DNA of 29,724 bases. Source: JADJEI01 sp035328465 (lineage in GTDB: Bacteria > Bacteroidota > Ignavibacteria > Ignavibacteriales > Ignavibacteriaceae). A model generated the notes under the pieces. The model did no database searches and had not been told where the DNA came from. It saw only the letters and a program-made list of their open reading frames with translations. Numbering within the stretch: position 1 is the stretch's first letter; each line of letters begins with the position of its first letter. The DNA is taken from positions 1 to 29,724 of the forward strand of contig DAOLIQ010000037.1 in NCBI GenBank assembly GCA_035328465.1. The letters are read 5' to 3'. Shown one piece after another: positions 1 to 8,366 of this stretch. Made by a program: the position numbers and the translations under genes.

Positions 1-408
1 TTTGCAATAATTTTAGTTGCATTTCTTCTCCATGATGGAAAAAGTTTTGCACAGAATAATGAACAGCCCACGCTTATCGTAAGTTCACAAAAAGTTAAGA
101 TGAGTGATATGGCGGCTGCAAATAAAATGATTACTGAAAAATTCGCACCAATACTTAACAGTTTTGTTGACAGTAAAATGCTGCTTAGCTGGGGGCAATT
201 CAATCATGCCTGGGGTGACGAGTGGAATTTTAATATTTGGTATGTTGTAAAAGATATGAATGCATTTGATAAATTCTGGGAAGAATACATAAATCAAATA
301 AGTGAAAAACAACCCGAGGCATTTAAGCAGTTGAGAGAATTATTTCAGGAGCATAAGGATAATATTTACACAATTATGTATCAGTATCCTGATTCACCAA
401 AAAAATAA
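1..408 (+). CDS. Small exported protein of unknown function, 5' end outside window
   Basis: The reading frame is open from the first base, so the gene starts upstream of the window; the ATG at 100 is internal. The first visible residues form a hydrophobic stretch (FAIILVAFLL) followed by KSFAQ, which reads as the end of a signal peptide cleaved near the AQ. The visible mature part is about 115 residues, with a Trp/Phe-rich centre (SWGQFNHAWGDEWNF) followed by a helix-like segment rich in Phe, Trp and Glu. This strand-helix pattern resembles small dimeric alpha/beta-barrel proteins, but that is only an impression. It ends at TAA 406-408. I do not recognise a named family. No partner gene is visible upstream, and the next item downstream is a repeat and a pseudogene. 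Confidence 0.75.
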   Translation, partial: FAIILVAFLLHDGKSFAQNNEQPTLIVSSQKVKMSDMAAANKMITEKFAPILNSFVDSKMLLSWGQFNHAWGDEWNFNIWYVVKDMNAFDKFWEEYINQISEKQPEAFKQLRELFQEHKDNIYTIMYQYPDSPKK

Positions 409-463
409 AAGTGTAATTAACAAATACGCCATCTTTTTTCACGAACATATGGACATCAATAAC

Positions 464-539
464 AACCTTCAAGGTTAGTTCTAACATTTTTGTAATGTGA
501 ATTTTTTAGTACTTCACAAAAATAAAAACCTTGAAGGTT
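464..539. repeat. Nested palindromic repeat (13-bp inverted arms)
   Basis: AACCTTCAAGGTT at 464-476 is the exact reverse complement of AACCTTGAAGGTT at 527-539. Each arm is also a near-perfect palindrome (AACCTT-N-AAGGTT). Between them, ATTTTTGT...GTGAA is partly mirrored by TTCACAAAAAT, so the 76-bp unit could fold into one long or several short hairpins. It has no coding capacity. It lies directly before the point where homology of the kinase fragment begins (about 576). It looks like a small interspersed palindromic element (REP- or MITE-like). A transcription terminator for the upstream gene is the alternative. Confidence 0.6.
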
Positions 540-575
540 TTAGTATAAAATTTTAGAAACCTATTAAAAGTCTGG

Positions 576-1011
576 AATGGGGCTCAAAACTCAGATAAAG
601 ATTTTAACATTACTATCGAAAAAAAATTATGATGCTGCAGTTGAAAAGATAAATATCATTCTGCAGGATATAAGCAGAGTATTTTTAAATATAGTGAACA
701 ACGGATTTTATGCTGCAAATGAAAAGAAGAAAAAGAGTGAAAATGATTTTGCACCAATACTTAAAGTATCAACTAAGAATTTACCGGACAAAGTTGAAAT
801 CAGAATTCGGGATAACGGAAATGGAATTCCGCAGTCAATAAAAAAGAATATCTTCAATCCATTCTTTACTACAAAACCAATTGGTGAAAGAACCGGTTTA
901 GGATTATCTTTAAGCTACGACATTATTACAAAAGTTCACAATGGAGAAATAATATTTGAAACAAAAGAAAATGAGTTTACAGAATTTACAATCACAATCC
1001 CCCGCAGTTAA
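576..1011 (+). pseudogene. Decayed histidine kinase fragment (HATPase domain), frameshifted
   Basis: The region encodes a HATPase_c ATP-binding domain closely matching the last 140 or so residues of the intact kinase that follows; I judge about two-thirds identical by eye. N-box-like VNNGFYAAN, G1-like DNGNGIP and G2-like GLGLSLSYD are all present. The HisKA dimerisation/phosphoacceptor domain and everything upstream are missing. Homology starts near 576 in one frame (NGAQNSDKDFNITIEK) and continues in another after an A8 run at 619-626, where the intact copy implies seven A. A +1 slip therefore breaks the frame. An open frame from the ATG at 577 exists, but its first 15 or so residues are out-of-frame nonsense relative to the paralogue. 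It ends at TAA 1009-1011, just 17 bases before the intact kinase. A stand-alone ATPase domain product is conceivable but unlikely. Confidence 0.8.
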
Positions 1012-1028
1012 AGGATGTTAGCCGGAAT

Positions 1029-4000
1029 ATGAATATTCGAGTTGAGAAATACTTAGTAATACTTTTAGCAGCTCTTTCAATTATCAGGCTTTCAGCGCAA
1101 AGTCCAAGTGTACGATTTAAACATTTAGATATTGAGCAAGGGCTTTCTCAAAATATGATAAGAGATATTCTTCAGGACTCTAAAGGATTTATGTGGATTG
1201 GAACGTGGGATGGGTTAAACAGATATGATGGCTATAATTTTAAAGTATATAAACATATTGATGGCGACTCTGAAAGTTTAATCAATAATAAAATAGGCTG
1301 CTTGCTTGAAGATCATAAAGGAAGATTGTGGATTGGAACATTCGGCGGCGGTTTAAGTTTGTTCAACAGAGATGAAGAATCTTTTACAAATTTCGTACAC
1401 AACCAGAATGACAGCAAAAGCATTTCAGGTGATCAGATACTTTCGCTTTTCGAAGACAGTAAACAACGCATTTGGGTGGGGGTCAGAAATGGCGGTGTGG
1501 CTTTAATTGATGAGGGAAATTCAAAGACAGGAAATGATAGAAATCTAAAGTTCATCAATTTTATAAATGATCCTTCCAACCCAAAAAGCATTGGCGGAAC
1601 CGGGATTTTGAGCATCACCGAAGACAAATCGGGAAATATCTGGTTTGGAACTATTGACGGATCTCTTAATAAACTTATCGAAAGGAATGGGAAATTTGAG
1701 TTTAAACAGTTCCGTTCGGACTCAAAAATTAATAATAACAACCAGCTCGAATTTGTTTTGGAAGATAATCTCCATCCCGGTCTGCTGTGGATTTCAGATT
1801 ACTACAACGGAGTTATCTGGTTTGATACAAAAACCGAAAAATTCATTTTCGATTACCCTTACTATAAGCTTGATCAAAATATTCCATTGTCGGAAGTTCA
1901 ATCTATTTTTTTTGACAGCGCCGGACAATATTGGTTTGGAACTTACGCAAAGGGTATCTACACATTCAAACCAGGCGAAGACGATAAAATGCCAGCACAG
2001 TTTGAACATTTTAATTTTGATCCTTCGAACCCCCTTGGAATTGATGCTCCCAATATTACTAATTTTTTTGAAGACAAGTCCGGGCTTATATGGATTGGAA
2101 CCAATACCAATGGAATTTATATAAACAATACAAGCTCAAAAAAATTTATCAGCTTTCACAACAATGTATTTGATAAAAATTCTTTAGTTAATGATAATGT
2201 CCTTTGTGTTCTTGAAGACAATAAAGGAAATATCTGGATTGGCACTGAGTTAGGTTTAGATAGATACAACCCCATTGAAAAAAAATATACACATTTTCGT
2301 AGCGGCGGCAGCAACTCTATAAGTTCTGATGTTGTTTACAGTTTGTATCAGGACAAAAATGAAATGATCTGGATAGGTACCGAAGCAGGGCTTGATAAAT
2401 TTAATCCGTCAAACAATTCTTTTACTCATTACAAACACAACCCGAAAGATTTAAATAGCATTGGCAACGGCGAGATCATAAAAATATTTTCTGATTCCAA
2501 AGGTACATTGTGGTTAGGAAGCTGGAACGGGGGGTTGAATAAATTAGTAGTTTCATCAAAAGATAATTCGGTTAAGTTTCTTCATTACACCAACGATAAG
2601 AATGACCCGTTCAGTATCAGCGATAACAGGATTATGAGTATTGCTGAAAGTCCTGATGGTTACATTTGGATAGGGACTTCTGACGGTGGTTTAAATCAAT
2701 TGGTTTCAGATTATTCCGTCAATGCTGATGGTTCTGTAAATAAACCAAAATTTAAAAATTATAAACATAATCCAAAGGACCCGAACAGTCTGAGCGGCAA
2801 TGATGTAAGAACAATTCTAATAGAGCAGAACGGAACTTTGTGGCTTGGTACTTTTGGAGGCGGTCTAAATCAATTCACCCCACCCAAAACAAAAAATGAT
2901 GCTGTAAAATTTATTCATTATCGTCAGGCACAGGGCTTGGCGAATGATGTTGTCAGAGGAATTCTTCAGGACGACAACGGCTACTTGTGGATAGGTACAT
3001 CAAACGGACTATCAAAATTTAACCCGCAAAACAATGCATTTCTTAATTTTGATATTTCTGATGGATTACAAACCGTTAAATTCGAAGATGTTCATTTTAA
3101 AAGTAAACGCGGCGGTAAACTTTATTTTGGCGGAATCGGCGGAGTGGTAGCATTTAATCCGGCAGAGATCGACATTAATCGATATAAGCCTTCAATCGTT
3201 ATATCTTCTTTCCAGCGCTATAATGTTGATCTTGAAAAAATGATAGACGAAAAAGGCATTCCTGAAAAAAAGGAAATACAACTTTCATACAGAGACAACA
3301 TTCTCAGCTTTGAATTTTCAGCATTAAATTTTCTTAATTCCTCTCGAAATAATTATTCATATAAATTAGAAGGATATAACGATAACTGGATTAAGCTTGG
3401 CACAAAGCGCGATGTTACATTTACAAATCTCGATCCCGGAGAATATACTTTGTATGTGAGAGGATCAAACAACAATGGAATTTGGAACAAGGAGGGGACA
3501 GCATTAAAAATAATTATTACTCCGCCCTGGTGGCGTTCCAACTTGGCTTTTATTGGTTATGCGCTTTTATTTATTGTTGGTGTTTTTGCTGTTGATAAAA
3601 TAATGCGCCGGCAGGTCGTAAAACAAGAGCGGAATAAAGCTCAACTTCGTGAAGCTGAATTAATAAAAAAACAAGCCGCCGAATTAGAAACTGTAGATCA
3701 ATTGGTGAAAGTAATAAATCAGGCGGAAGACCTTGAAAGTCTATTTAATTCTTTGTTGAAACAGACAATGAATATCATCCCGCAAGCAGAAATGGGGGCT
3801 GTTTTTTTGAGGGATAATAAAGATAATCTTTTCAAGGTTGCTTTCACTGCAGGTTATAAGGTTACTGATCTTGAAAATATTTCATTCAGCGGTGAAGAAT
3901 TAAAACAGCGATATACAGGTGATTCAGAAGAAATTGAAAAAGGAATTTATATTTTAAAGCCTACTGATGGATTATACGGCGATGAAAAATTAGCTCAGTT

Positions 4001-4985
4001 CAGCAAGCCAAAATCAATGCTCGTTATGGCAGTCGAACGCGATAATGTTACCGAAGCTTATGTTGTGTTCGATAGCTTTTCTGATAAAGACCCTTTCGAT
4101 CTTTCAGCGGCTAGATTATTAAACAGATTTCGCGAACATGCAGTTTCAGCTATATCCAAAGCTCAGGCAATTAAAACGCTGCAGGAAAAGAATGAAGAAA
4201 TCCTTAAAACGCAGGAACAGCTTGTAACACAGCAGAAACTTGCATCGTTGGGTGCATTAACCGCCGGCATTGCGCACGAAATCAAAAACCCGTTAAACTT
4301 TGTAAATAATTTTTCCGAAGTAAGTCGTGAATTGCTTGAGGAACTTAAAACCGAATTACAGAAAAAAAACAGCGGGGAAGTTTTGGAATTGATTGATGAT
4401 CTAACTCAAAATCTTGAAAAGATAAATCAACACGGCAAACGTGCTGATTCAATTGTGAAAGGAATGCTGTTGCACTCAAGAGGAAGTGCGGGGGAGAAGT
4501 CACTTACTAATTTAAATGAGCTGCTTGATCAATATGTTAATCTTGCTTACCACGGGCTAAGAGCACAGGATAAAGAATTTAATATCACCATCGAAAAAGA
4601 TTATGATACTACGATTGATAAAATAAATATCATCCCGCAGGATATAAGCAGGGTATTTTTAAATGTAATCAACAACGCTTGTTACGCAGCAAACGACAGG
4701 AAACGCAAGAGCGATTCCAGCTTTTCTCCCTTATTAAAAGTTACAACAAAAAATTGTAATGATAAGGTTGAAATTCGCATTCGTGATAATGGAAACGGTA
4801 TCCCGGATTCTGTAAAGAAAAATATTTTTGATCCATTCTTCACAACAAAGCCTGCGGGAGATGGAACCGGTCTTGGCTTATCAATTAGTTATGATATAAT
4901 TGTTAAAGAGCATAAAGGCGAATTCAAATTTGATACTGAAGAAGGAAAGTACACGGAGTTTATTATCACAGTTCCCAAACAATAA
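1029..4985 (+). CDS. Two-component sensor histidine kinase with Reg_prop double propeller, Y_Y_Y and GAF-like domains
   Basis: This 1318-residue membrane sensor starts with a signal peptide (hydrophobic 8-22, SAQ cleavage). Fourteen Reg_prop motifs of the W-I-G-T/G-x-x-G-L type (residues about 50-720) predict two seven-bladed extracellular propellers. A Y_Y_Y domain (about 773-835), one membrane helix (about 837-858), a coiled linker and a GAF-like segment (about 885-1040) follow. The kinase core has HisKA with H1083 in GIAHEIKNP, N-box INNACYAAN, G1 DNGNGIP and G2 GTGLGLS. Bacteroidota hybrid two-component systems share the propeller/Y_Y_Y sensor but end in a receiver and AraC domain; both are absent here, and two separate receiver genes follow. 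The product would autophosphorylate on H1083 and pass phosphate to them. The ligand is unknown; related hybrids often sense glycans. ATG 1029 is preferred because it gives an intact signal peptide. Confidence 0.92.
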   Translation: MNIRVEKYLVILLAALSIIRLSAQSPSVRFKHLDIEQGLSQNMIRDILQDSKGFMWIGTWDGLNRYDGYNFKVYKHIDGDSESLINNKIGCLLEDHKGRLWIGTFGGGLSLFNRDEESFTNFVHNQNDSKSISGDQILSLFEDSKQRIWVGVRNGGVALIDEGNSKTGNDRNLKFINFINDPSNPKSIGGTGILSITEDKSGNIWFGTIDGSLNKLIERNGKFEFKQFRSDSKINNNNQLEFVLEDNLHPGLLWISDYYNGVIWFDTKTEKFIFDYPYYKLDQNIPLSEVQSIFFDSAGQYWFGTYAKGIYTFKPGEDDKMPAQFEHFNFDPSNPLGIDAPNITNFFEDKSGLIWIGTNTNGIYINNTSSKKFISFHNNVFDKNSLVNDNVLCVLEDNKGNIWIGTELGLDRYNPIEKKYTHFRSGGSNSISSDVVYSLYQDKNEMIWIGTEAGLDKFNPSNNSFTHYKHNPKDLNSIGNGEIIKIFSDSKGTLWLGSWNGGLNKLVVSSKDNSVKFLHYTNDKNDPFSISDNRIMSIAESPDGYIWIGTSDGGLNQLVSDYSVNADGSVNKPKFKNYKHNPKDPNSLSGNDVRTILIEQNGTLWLGTFGGGLNQFTPPKTKNDAVKFIHYRQAQGLANDVVRGILQDDNGYLWIGTSNGLSKFNPQNNAFLNFDISDGLQTVKFEDVHFKSKRGGKLYFGGIGGVVAFNPAEIDINRYKPSIVISSFQRYNVDLEKMIDEKGIPEKKEIQLSYRDNILSFEFSALNFLNSSRNNYSYKLEGYNDNWIKLGTKRDVTFTNLDPGEYTLYVRGSNNNGIWNKEGTALKIIITPPWWRSNLAFIGYALLFIVGVFAVDKIMRRQVVKQERNKAQLREAELIKKQAAELETVDQLVKVINQAEDLESLFNSLLKQTMNIIPQAEMGAVFLRDNKDNLFKVAFTAGYKVTDLENISFSGEELKQRYTGDSEEIEKGIYILKPTDGLYGDEKLAQFSKPKSMLVMAVERDNVTEAYVVFDSFSDKDPFDLSAARLLNRFREHAVSAISKAQAIKTLQEKNEEILKTQEQLVTQQKLASLGALTAGIAHEIKNPLNFVNNFSEVSRELLEELKTELQKKNSGEVLELIDDLTQNLEKINQHGKRADSIVKGMLLHSRGSAGEKSLTNLNELLDQYVNLAYHGLRAQDKEFNITIEKDYDTTIDKINIIPQDISRVFLNVINNACYAANDRKRKSDSSFSPLLKVTTKNCNDKVEIRIRDNGNGIPDSVKKNIFDPFFTTKPAGDGTGLGLSISYDIIVKEHKGEFKFDTEEGKYTEFIITVPKQ

Positions 4986-5065
4986 TATTATATAGAAATG
5001 AAAATCAAAAAATAAATGAATACATTAAAAATTTTTTATGTCAAAAATATCTAACGAGGGAAAAA

Positions 5066-5443
5066 ATGAAACTACTAGTTGTAGATGATGAAAGCGATGT
5101 TCAATATTTATTCCAGCAAAAATTCCGGAAGGAAATAAAAACAGGCGAATTGCAAATTAGTTATGCTTTAAATGGACACTCGGCGCTGAAGATGCTTGAA
5201 TCAATAGAAAATCCTAACGATTATTTTATTGTAACAGATTTAAATATGCCTGAAATGACCGGGCTTGAACTTCTGAAGGAGATCAAATCACTTTATCCTG
5301 AATTAAAAGTAGTTGTGATTACCGCATACGGCGATGAGCAAAATTTTAATGCTGCAAAACAGTTAGGAGCTGATGATTACTTCACCAAACCGCTTCAGTT
5401 CGAATTACTTAAAGCCAAACTTAGTTTTACAGGCACAGATTAA
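5066..5443 (+). CDS. Stand-alone response regulator receiver (REC) protein
   Basis: This 125-residue protein is a receiver domain and nothing else. The acidic pocket is D7/D8, the phosphoacceptor is D58 in VTDLNMP, the switch threonine is T86 in ITAYGD, and the conserved lysine is K108 in FTKP, so it should be phosphorylatable. The start is supported by GAGGG five bases before the ATG. It lies 80 bp after the propeller kinase and 11 bp before the REC-phosphatase gene, so all three are probably co-transcribed. Lacking an output domain, it may act by protein contact, as a phosphate sink, or as an intermediate in a relay. Its residues D58-TKP and the QKFR segment near the N-terminus resemble the REC domain of the next gene, suggesting duplication. 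Confidence 0.92.
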   Translation: MKLLVVDDESDVQYLFQQKFRKEIKTGELQISYALNGHSALKMLESIENPNDYFIVTDLNMPEMTGLELLKEIKSLYPELKVVVITAYGDEQNFNAAKQLGADDYFTKPLQFELLKAKLSFTGTD

Positions 5444-5454
5444 GGAAAATAAAA

Positions 5455-6624
5455 ATGAATCGATCAAATATTTTAGTTGTTGATGACGAACCAGATCTGC
5501 AGCAGCTTATAAGTCAAAAATTTCGCAGCAAGATTAAGGCCAGGGAATATGAATTTCAATTTGCAATGAATGGTGCAGAAGCATTAGAAAAAATTTTAAA
5601 TGACGAAACCATTTGCCTAATACTAACAGATATAAATATGCCCGTAATGGATGGGTTGACTTTGCTGACAAAAATAAATGAACTGAATAACAGATTGTTA
5701 AGGTCGGTAATCGTTTCTGCTTACGGCGATATGGAAAACATTAGAACAGCAATGAACAGGGGAGCTTATGATTTTATAACCAAACCTATCAACCTAAATG
5801 ATCTTGAAATTACAATTGAAAAATCGCTCGGCGAAATCGAACACTATAAACAAGCGATGATAAACAGAGATAAATTAATCGCACTTCAACAGGAACTTGA
5901 TATTGCGACAGTTATTCAAACTTCAATTCTTCCTAAAACTTTCCCCCCCTTTCCTGACAGAAAGGAATTTGATATCTATGCAAAAATGCTGCCTGCTAAA
6001 GAAGTCGGCGGCGATCTTTATGATTTTTTTCTGATCGATAAATATAGATTGGGAGTGGTAATTGGTGATGTTTCCGGAAAGGGAATCGCTGCAGCATTGC
6101 TTATGGCTGTTTGTAAAACGCTATTGAAAGCAACTGCATTTAAAGGAATGCCTGCCGATAATATTTTATCTGAAGTGAATAATATTCTTGTTGATGATAG
6201 TCCATCAAATATGTTTGTTACTGTTTTTTATGGTGTGCTCGATACTCGCAGCGGTGCATTTGAGTATTGCAACGGCGGACATAATCCGCCATATCTAATT
6301 TCAAAAGATGGGGCGGTTAAACAACTCGATAATGTTGGGGGACTTTTGTTAGGTGCGATGAAAAATGTTGAGTATCAATCAAATGTAATAATGATGCAGC
6401 CGGGAGAAAGTCTATTTTTTTATACCGATGGCATAACCGAAGCATTCAATAAAACGGAAGATGAGTATGATGTAAAACGACTCGCAGAATTTTTATCCAG
6501 CAAAAATATATTAAGTGCGACGGAACTCGTGGGAAAAGTTTTTGCAGATGTTAAAATATTTTCTGATGGTGCCGGGCAATCTGATGATATTACTTGTTTG
6601 GCACTAAAGTATTTAAAGCAATAA
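5455..6624 (+). CDS. Response regulator with SpoIIE/RsbU-type PP2C phosphatase output
   Basis: The 389-residue protein has an N-terminal receiver (about 3-120) with D10/D11, phosphoacceptor D59 in LTDINMP, S88 in VSAYGD and K110 in ITKP. A helical linker (about 120-160) leads to a SpoIIE-type PP2C serine phosphatase domain (about 185-388). Metal-binding motifs are visible: EVGGDLYDF, GDVSGKG, NGGHNPP, FYTDGITEA and SDDITCLAL. In the RsbU/SpoIIE families such phosphatases dephosphorylate an anti-sigma-factor antagonist and so release a sigma factor. No RsbV- or RsbW-like gene is in this window, so the substrate is unknown. It follows the receiver gene by 11 bp, with AAGGA upstream of the ATG, and is the likely output of the kinase module. 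Confidence 0.93.
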   Translation: MNRSNILVVDDEPDLQQLISQKFRSKIKAREYEFQFAMNGAEALEKILNDETICLILTDINMPVMDGLTLLTKINELNNRLLRSVIVSAYGDMENIRTAMNRGAYDFITKPINLNDLEITIEKSLGEIEHYKQAMINRDKLIALQQELDIATVIQTSILPKTFPPFPDRKEFDIYAKMLPAKEVGGDLYDFFLIDKYRLGVVIGDVSGKGIAAALLMAVCKTLLKATAFKGMPADNILSEVNNILVDDSPSNMFVTVFYGVLDTRSGAFEYCNGGHNPPYLISKDGAVKQLDNVGGLLLGAMKNVEYQSNVIMMQPGESLFFYTDGITEAFNKTEDEYDVKRLAEFLSSKNILSATELVGKVFADVKIFSDGAGQSDDITCLALKYLKQ

Positions 6625-6661
6625 AATTTTTTCAATAGGTTCAAATAACGAATCCCGCGAG

Positions 6662-6697
6662 GTGCCGAACGGGGGATTGCCTTTCCCATTCGGCACA
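6662..6697. terminator. Hairpin between convergent genes, possible bidirectional terminator
   Basis: GTGCCGAA (6662-6669) pairs perfectly with TTCGGCAC (6690-6697). After one mismatch, GGG/CCC extends the stem inward. It lies in the 114-bp gap where the plus-strand phosphatase gene and the minus-strand secreted-protein gene converge. No T-run follows on either strand, so intrinsic termination is uncertain; it could instead be a palindromic repeat. Confidence 0.4.
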
Positions 6698-6738
6698 ATT
6701 ATCTCGGCGGAATTCAATACCATAATAATATCAAACCT

Positions 6739-8031
6739 CTACCTAAGCAAAACCATTTTTTTCGTATCCAAAAAATTCCCGCTTTTTAATTGATAGTAAT
6801 ACATCCCGCTTGGTAATGTAGAATTTACAATGTATAATTTAGAATGAACTCCTGCATCCTGAAATTCATTTACCAAAGTTTCTATTTCTTCGCCAAGTGA
6901 ATTGAATATTTTGAGAGTTACAAATTGCCTGCTGCTAATTGTATATTTAATATTGGTAGATGGATTAAATGGATTTGGATAATTCTGCTCAAGTGAAAAT
7001 TCTGCGGGAATAACTGTCTCGCCGGTCAATACATCAGTCGCAGATTTATTTAATAGCCATGGCTGAGCTGTCTTTTCACTTAATAAAAAATTTAGCACAA
7101 GCATAGCAGCTTTTTCTTGACCAACAGGGTCCGAAAGGTGTACTCCATCCTTATAATCTTCAGGGCATATCCAGGTAAGACCGTCACTTCGTGGAGTAGC
7201 ACCATCAGCCCATAAATAGGTTCCCCATAAAAGCCAGGGCGACCTTGGATCGGGTTCAGAAAATACAAGTGCAGTATCGCCGGCAATTTGATCTTCGATA
7301 AGATGTTTAACAGCCCAGCCCTGATAGTACGCAAATGGTTCGGGAGTTTTCTCGTTAATATTGTATCCACCGTAAACTCTACTCGCCAAATAACAGAGCC
7401 GTGCATTCGGAAACTTTGCTGTAATAATATGAATTGCAATTTTAAATTCTTCCTTAAGGTGATCAACATAGGCTTGAAAGGATGTATCTGGAGCATTTTT
7501 TATTGGATACGACTCAGTCTCTTTTAACCAAATCACCTGAACCTGGCTGCTTGTTAATCCATGTGATATTAGATTCTCATTTAAGTTGAACCAAAACATT
7601 GTATCCAGGTTTACGATTTCATTTAAGACCCAGCCCGGCTGAGCACCGTTTATAACTTTAAGATAAGGATTCTTATTCTTTAAAGTATCAATAAACGCTT
7701 TAAGTTTGGAAAATTCCTGCTTGGTATTAGACATTCCAATCGATAGAAATACGATCTCACCATTTATACTGTCTGGCTGTCCATCAACATCAAGCGGAAC
7801 GATATGGTTTGCAATATCAATTCCGGAATTATAATGATCACTTGGAGGTATATTTTGCCCGCCTGGGTAAAGACCCCCCTGTAATCCTTTCCAATAGCCG
7901 GAACCCAAATCATTAATTGGAGGAAAACCAACAGAGCTTTGGTTGCAATTCTGTGCATTTGATTTTGGAATAAGTATAAAAAAACTAAGTACTAAGATTG
8001 TAACCAGGTTTTCAGAAAATAAATGTTTCAT
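6739..8031 (-). CDS. Secreted SGNH-hydrolase-like protein with T9SS sorting tail
   Basis: The 430-residue precursor has a signal peptide (hydrophobic 9-22, cleavage near SNAQ). Its core resembles SGNH/GDSL-type esterases: block I-like IGMSN with candidate nucleophile S101, and block V-like DGVHL giving D295/H298. A block II-like glycine lies in NGAQPGW. The usual block III GxND is not obvious, so catalysis needs testing. The C-terminus (about 352-430) is a type A T9SS sorting domain with NYPNPFNPST, a beta-rich stretch and final KKMVLLR. The protein should be exported by Sec, moved across the outer membrane by T9SS, and anchored or released. A carbohydrate or other esterase on extracellular polymers is the most likely role. 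The next gene on the same strand is also T9SS cargo, separated by 335 bp. Confidence 0.8.
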   Translation of the reverse strand: MKHLFSENLVTILVLSFFILIPKSNAQNCNQSSVGFPPINDLGSGYWKGLQGGLYPGGQNIPPSDHYNSGIDIANHIVPLDVDGQPDSINGEIVFLSIGMSNTKQEFSKLKAFIDTLKNKNPYLKVINGAQPGWVLNEIVNLDTMFWFNLNENLISHGLTSSQVQVIWLKETESYPIKNAPDTSFQAYVDHLKEEFKIAIHIITAKFPNARLCYLASRVYGGYNINEKTPEPFAYYQGWAVKHLIEDQIAGDTALVFSEPDPRSPWLLWGTYLWADGATPRSDGLTWICPEDYKDGVHLSDPVGQEKAAMLVLNFLLSEKTAQPWLLNKSATDVLTGETVIPAEFSLEQNYPNPFNPSTNIKYTISSRQFVTLKIFNSLGEEIETLVNEFQDAGVHSKLYIVNSTLPSGMYYYQLKSGNFLDTKKMVLLR

Positions 8032-8068
8032 TGAATTAAAATAACTCTAACCTTAGAAAAGATACGAA

Positions 8069-8076
8069 CAAATATA
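8069..8076 (-). promoter_or_regulatory. Candidate -7 element TATATTTG for the SGNH-like gene
   Basis: On the minus strand TATATTTG matches the Bacteroidetes-type -7 consensus TAnnTTTG exactly and lies 37 bases before the ATG at 8031. No convincing TTTG -33 element is found at the usual spacing, and it is not established that this organism uses that sigma-factor preference. Treat as a suggestion. Confidence 0.3.
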
Positions 8077-8246
8077 TCTCAATTTATTTTAACCTGATAA
8101 GTATAAAACGAAATTAATGATAAAAAATTATAGAATAGGACAGTACTGAAAATGCCGTGATTAGATTTTGTTCCTCATTCACACCATCCTCAGGATTTGT
8201 TATTAATTAAGTTACTCAAAAAGATTTGTAAGTTATTTATCTCGAT

Positions 8247-8355
8247 ACCCGCATAAATGGAAATCCATTTTTCGCAAACTTTAACAGAATGGTCAACGTT
8301 CTGTCAGTTGATGAAGCTAGGTTATTACACATATTATTTGCTGTGTTGTGCGGGT
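8247..8355. repeat. Degenerate palindromic repeat cluster
   Basis: ACCCGCATAA (8247-8256) is mirrored by TTGTGCGGGT (8346-8355) with one mismatch, bounding a 109-bp unit. Inside are AAATGG-aaat-CCATTT (8255-8270) and ACAGAA...TTCTGT (8284-8304). Read on the minus strand, the 8247-8270 part resembles the widespread TGGATTCCC-n-GCGGGAATGA type of intergenic palindrome in decayed form. No coding capacity. Confidence 0.4.
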
Positions 8356-8366
8356 TCACTAATTTA

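Larger units (their letters stand above)
8032..8366. other. Intergenic region between two secreted-protein genes
   Basis: The 335-bp stretch carries no credible gene. It holds a candidate promoter for the downstream minus-strand gene (8069-8076) and a cluster of imperfect palindromes between 8247 and 8355, described separately. ATCCT-c-AGGAT near 8186-8196 is another small palindrome. No clear T-rich terminator is seen for the upstream gene ending at 8367. Confidence 0.6.

Noticed and set aside
577..1011. An intact 144-residue small kinase-like protein starting at ATG 577
   Set aside because: The first 15 or so residues are an out-of-frame reading of sequence that, in another frame, matches the intact kinase; a +1 slip at the A8 run explains it, so it is called a pseudogene.
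1645..2124. 159-residue plus-strand open frame
   Set aside because: It lies entirely within the propeller kinase in another frame, with no recognisable domain or start signal.
8247..8355. Integron attC site
   Set aside because: The outer arms lack the RYYYAAC/GTTRRRY core sites, and no integrase or cassette array is near.
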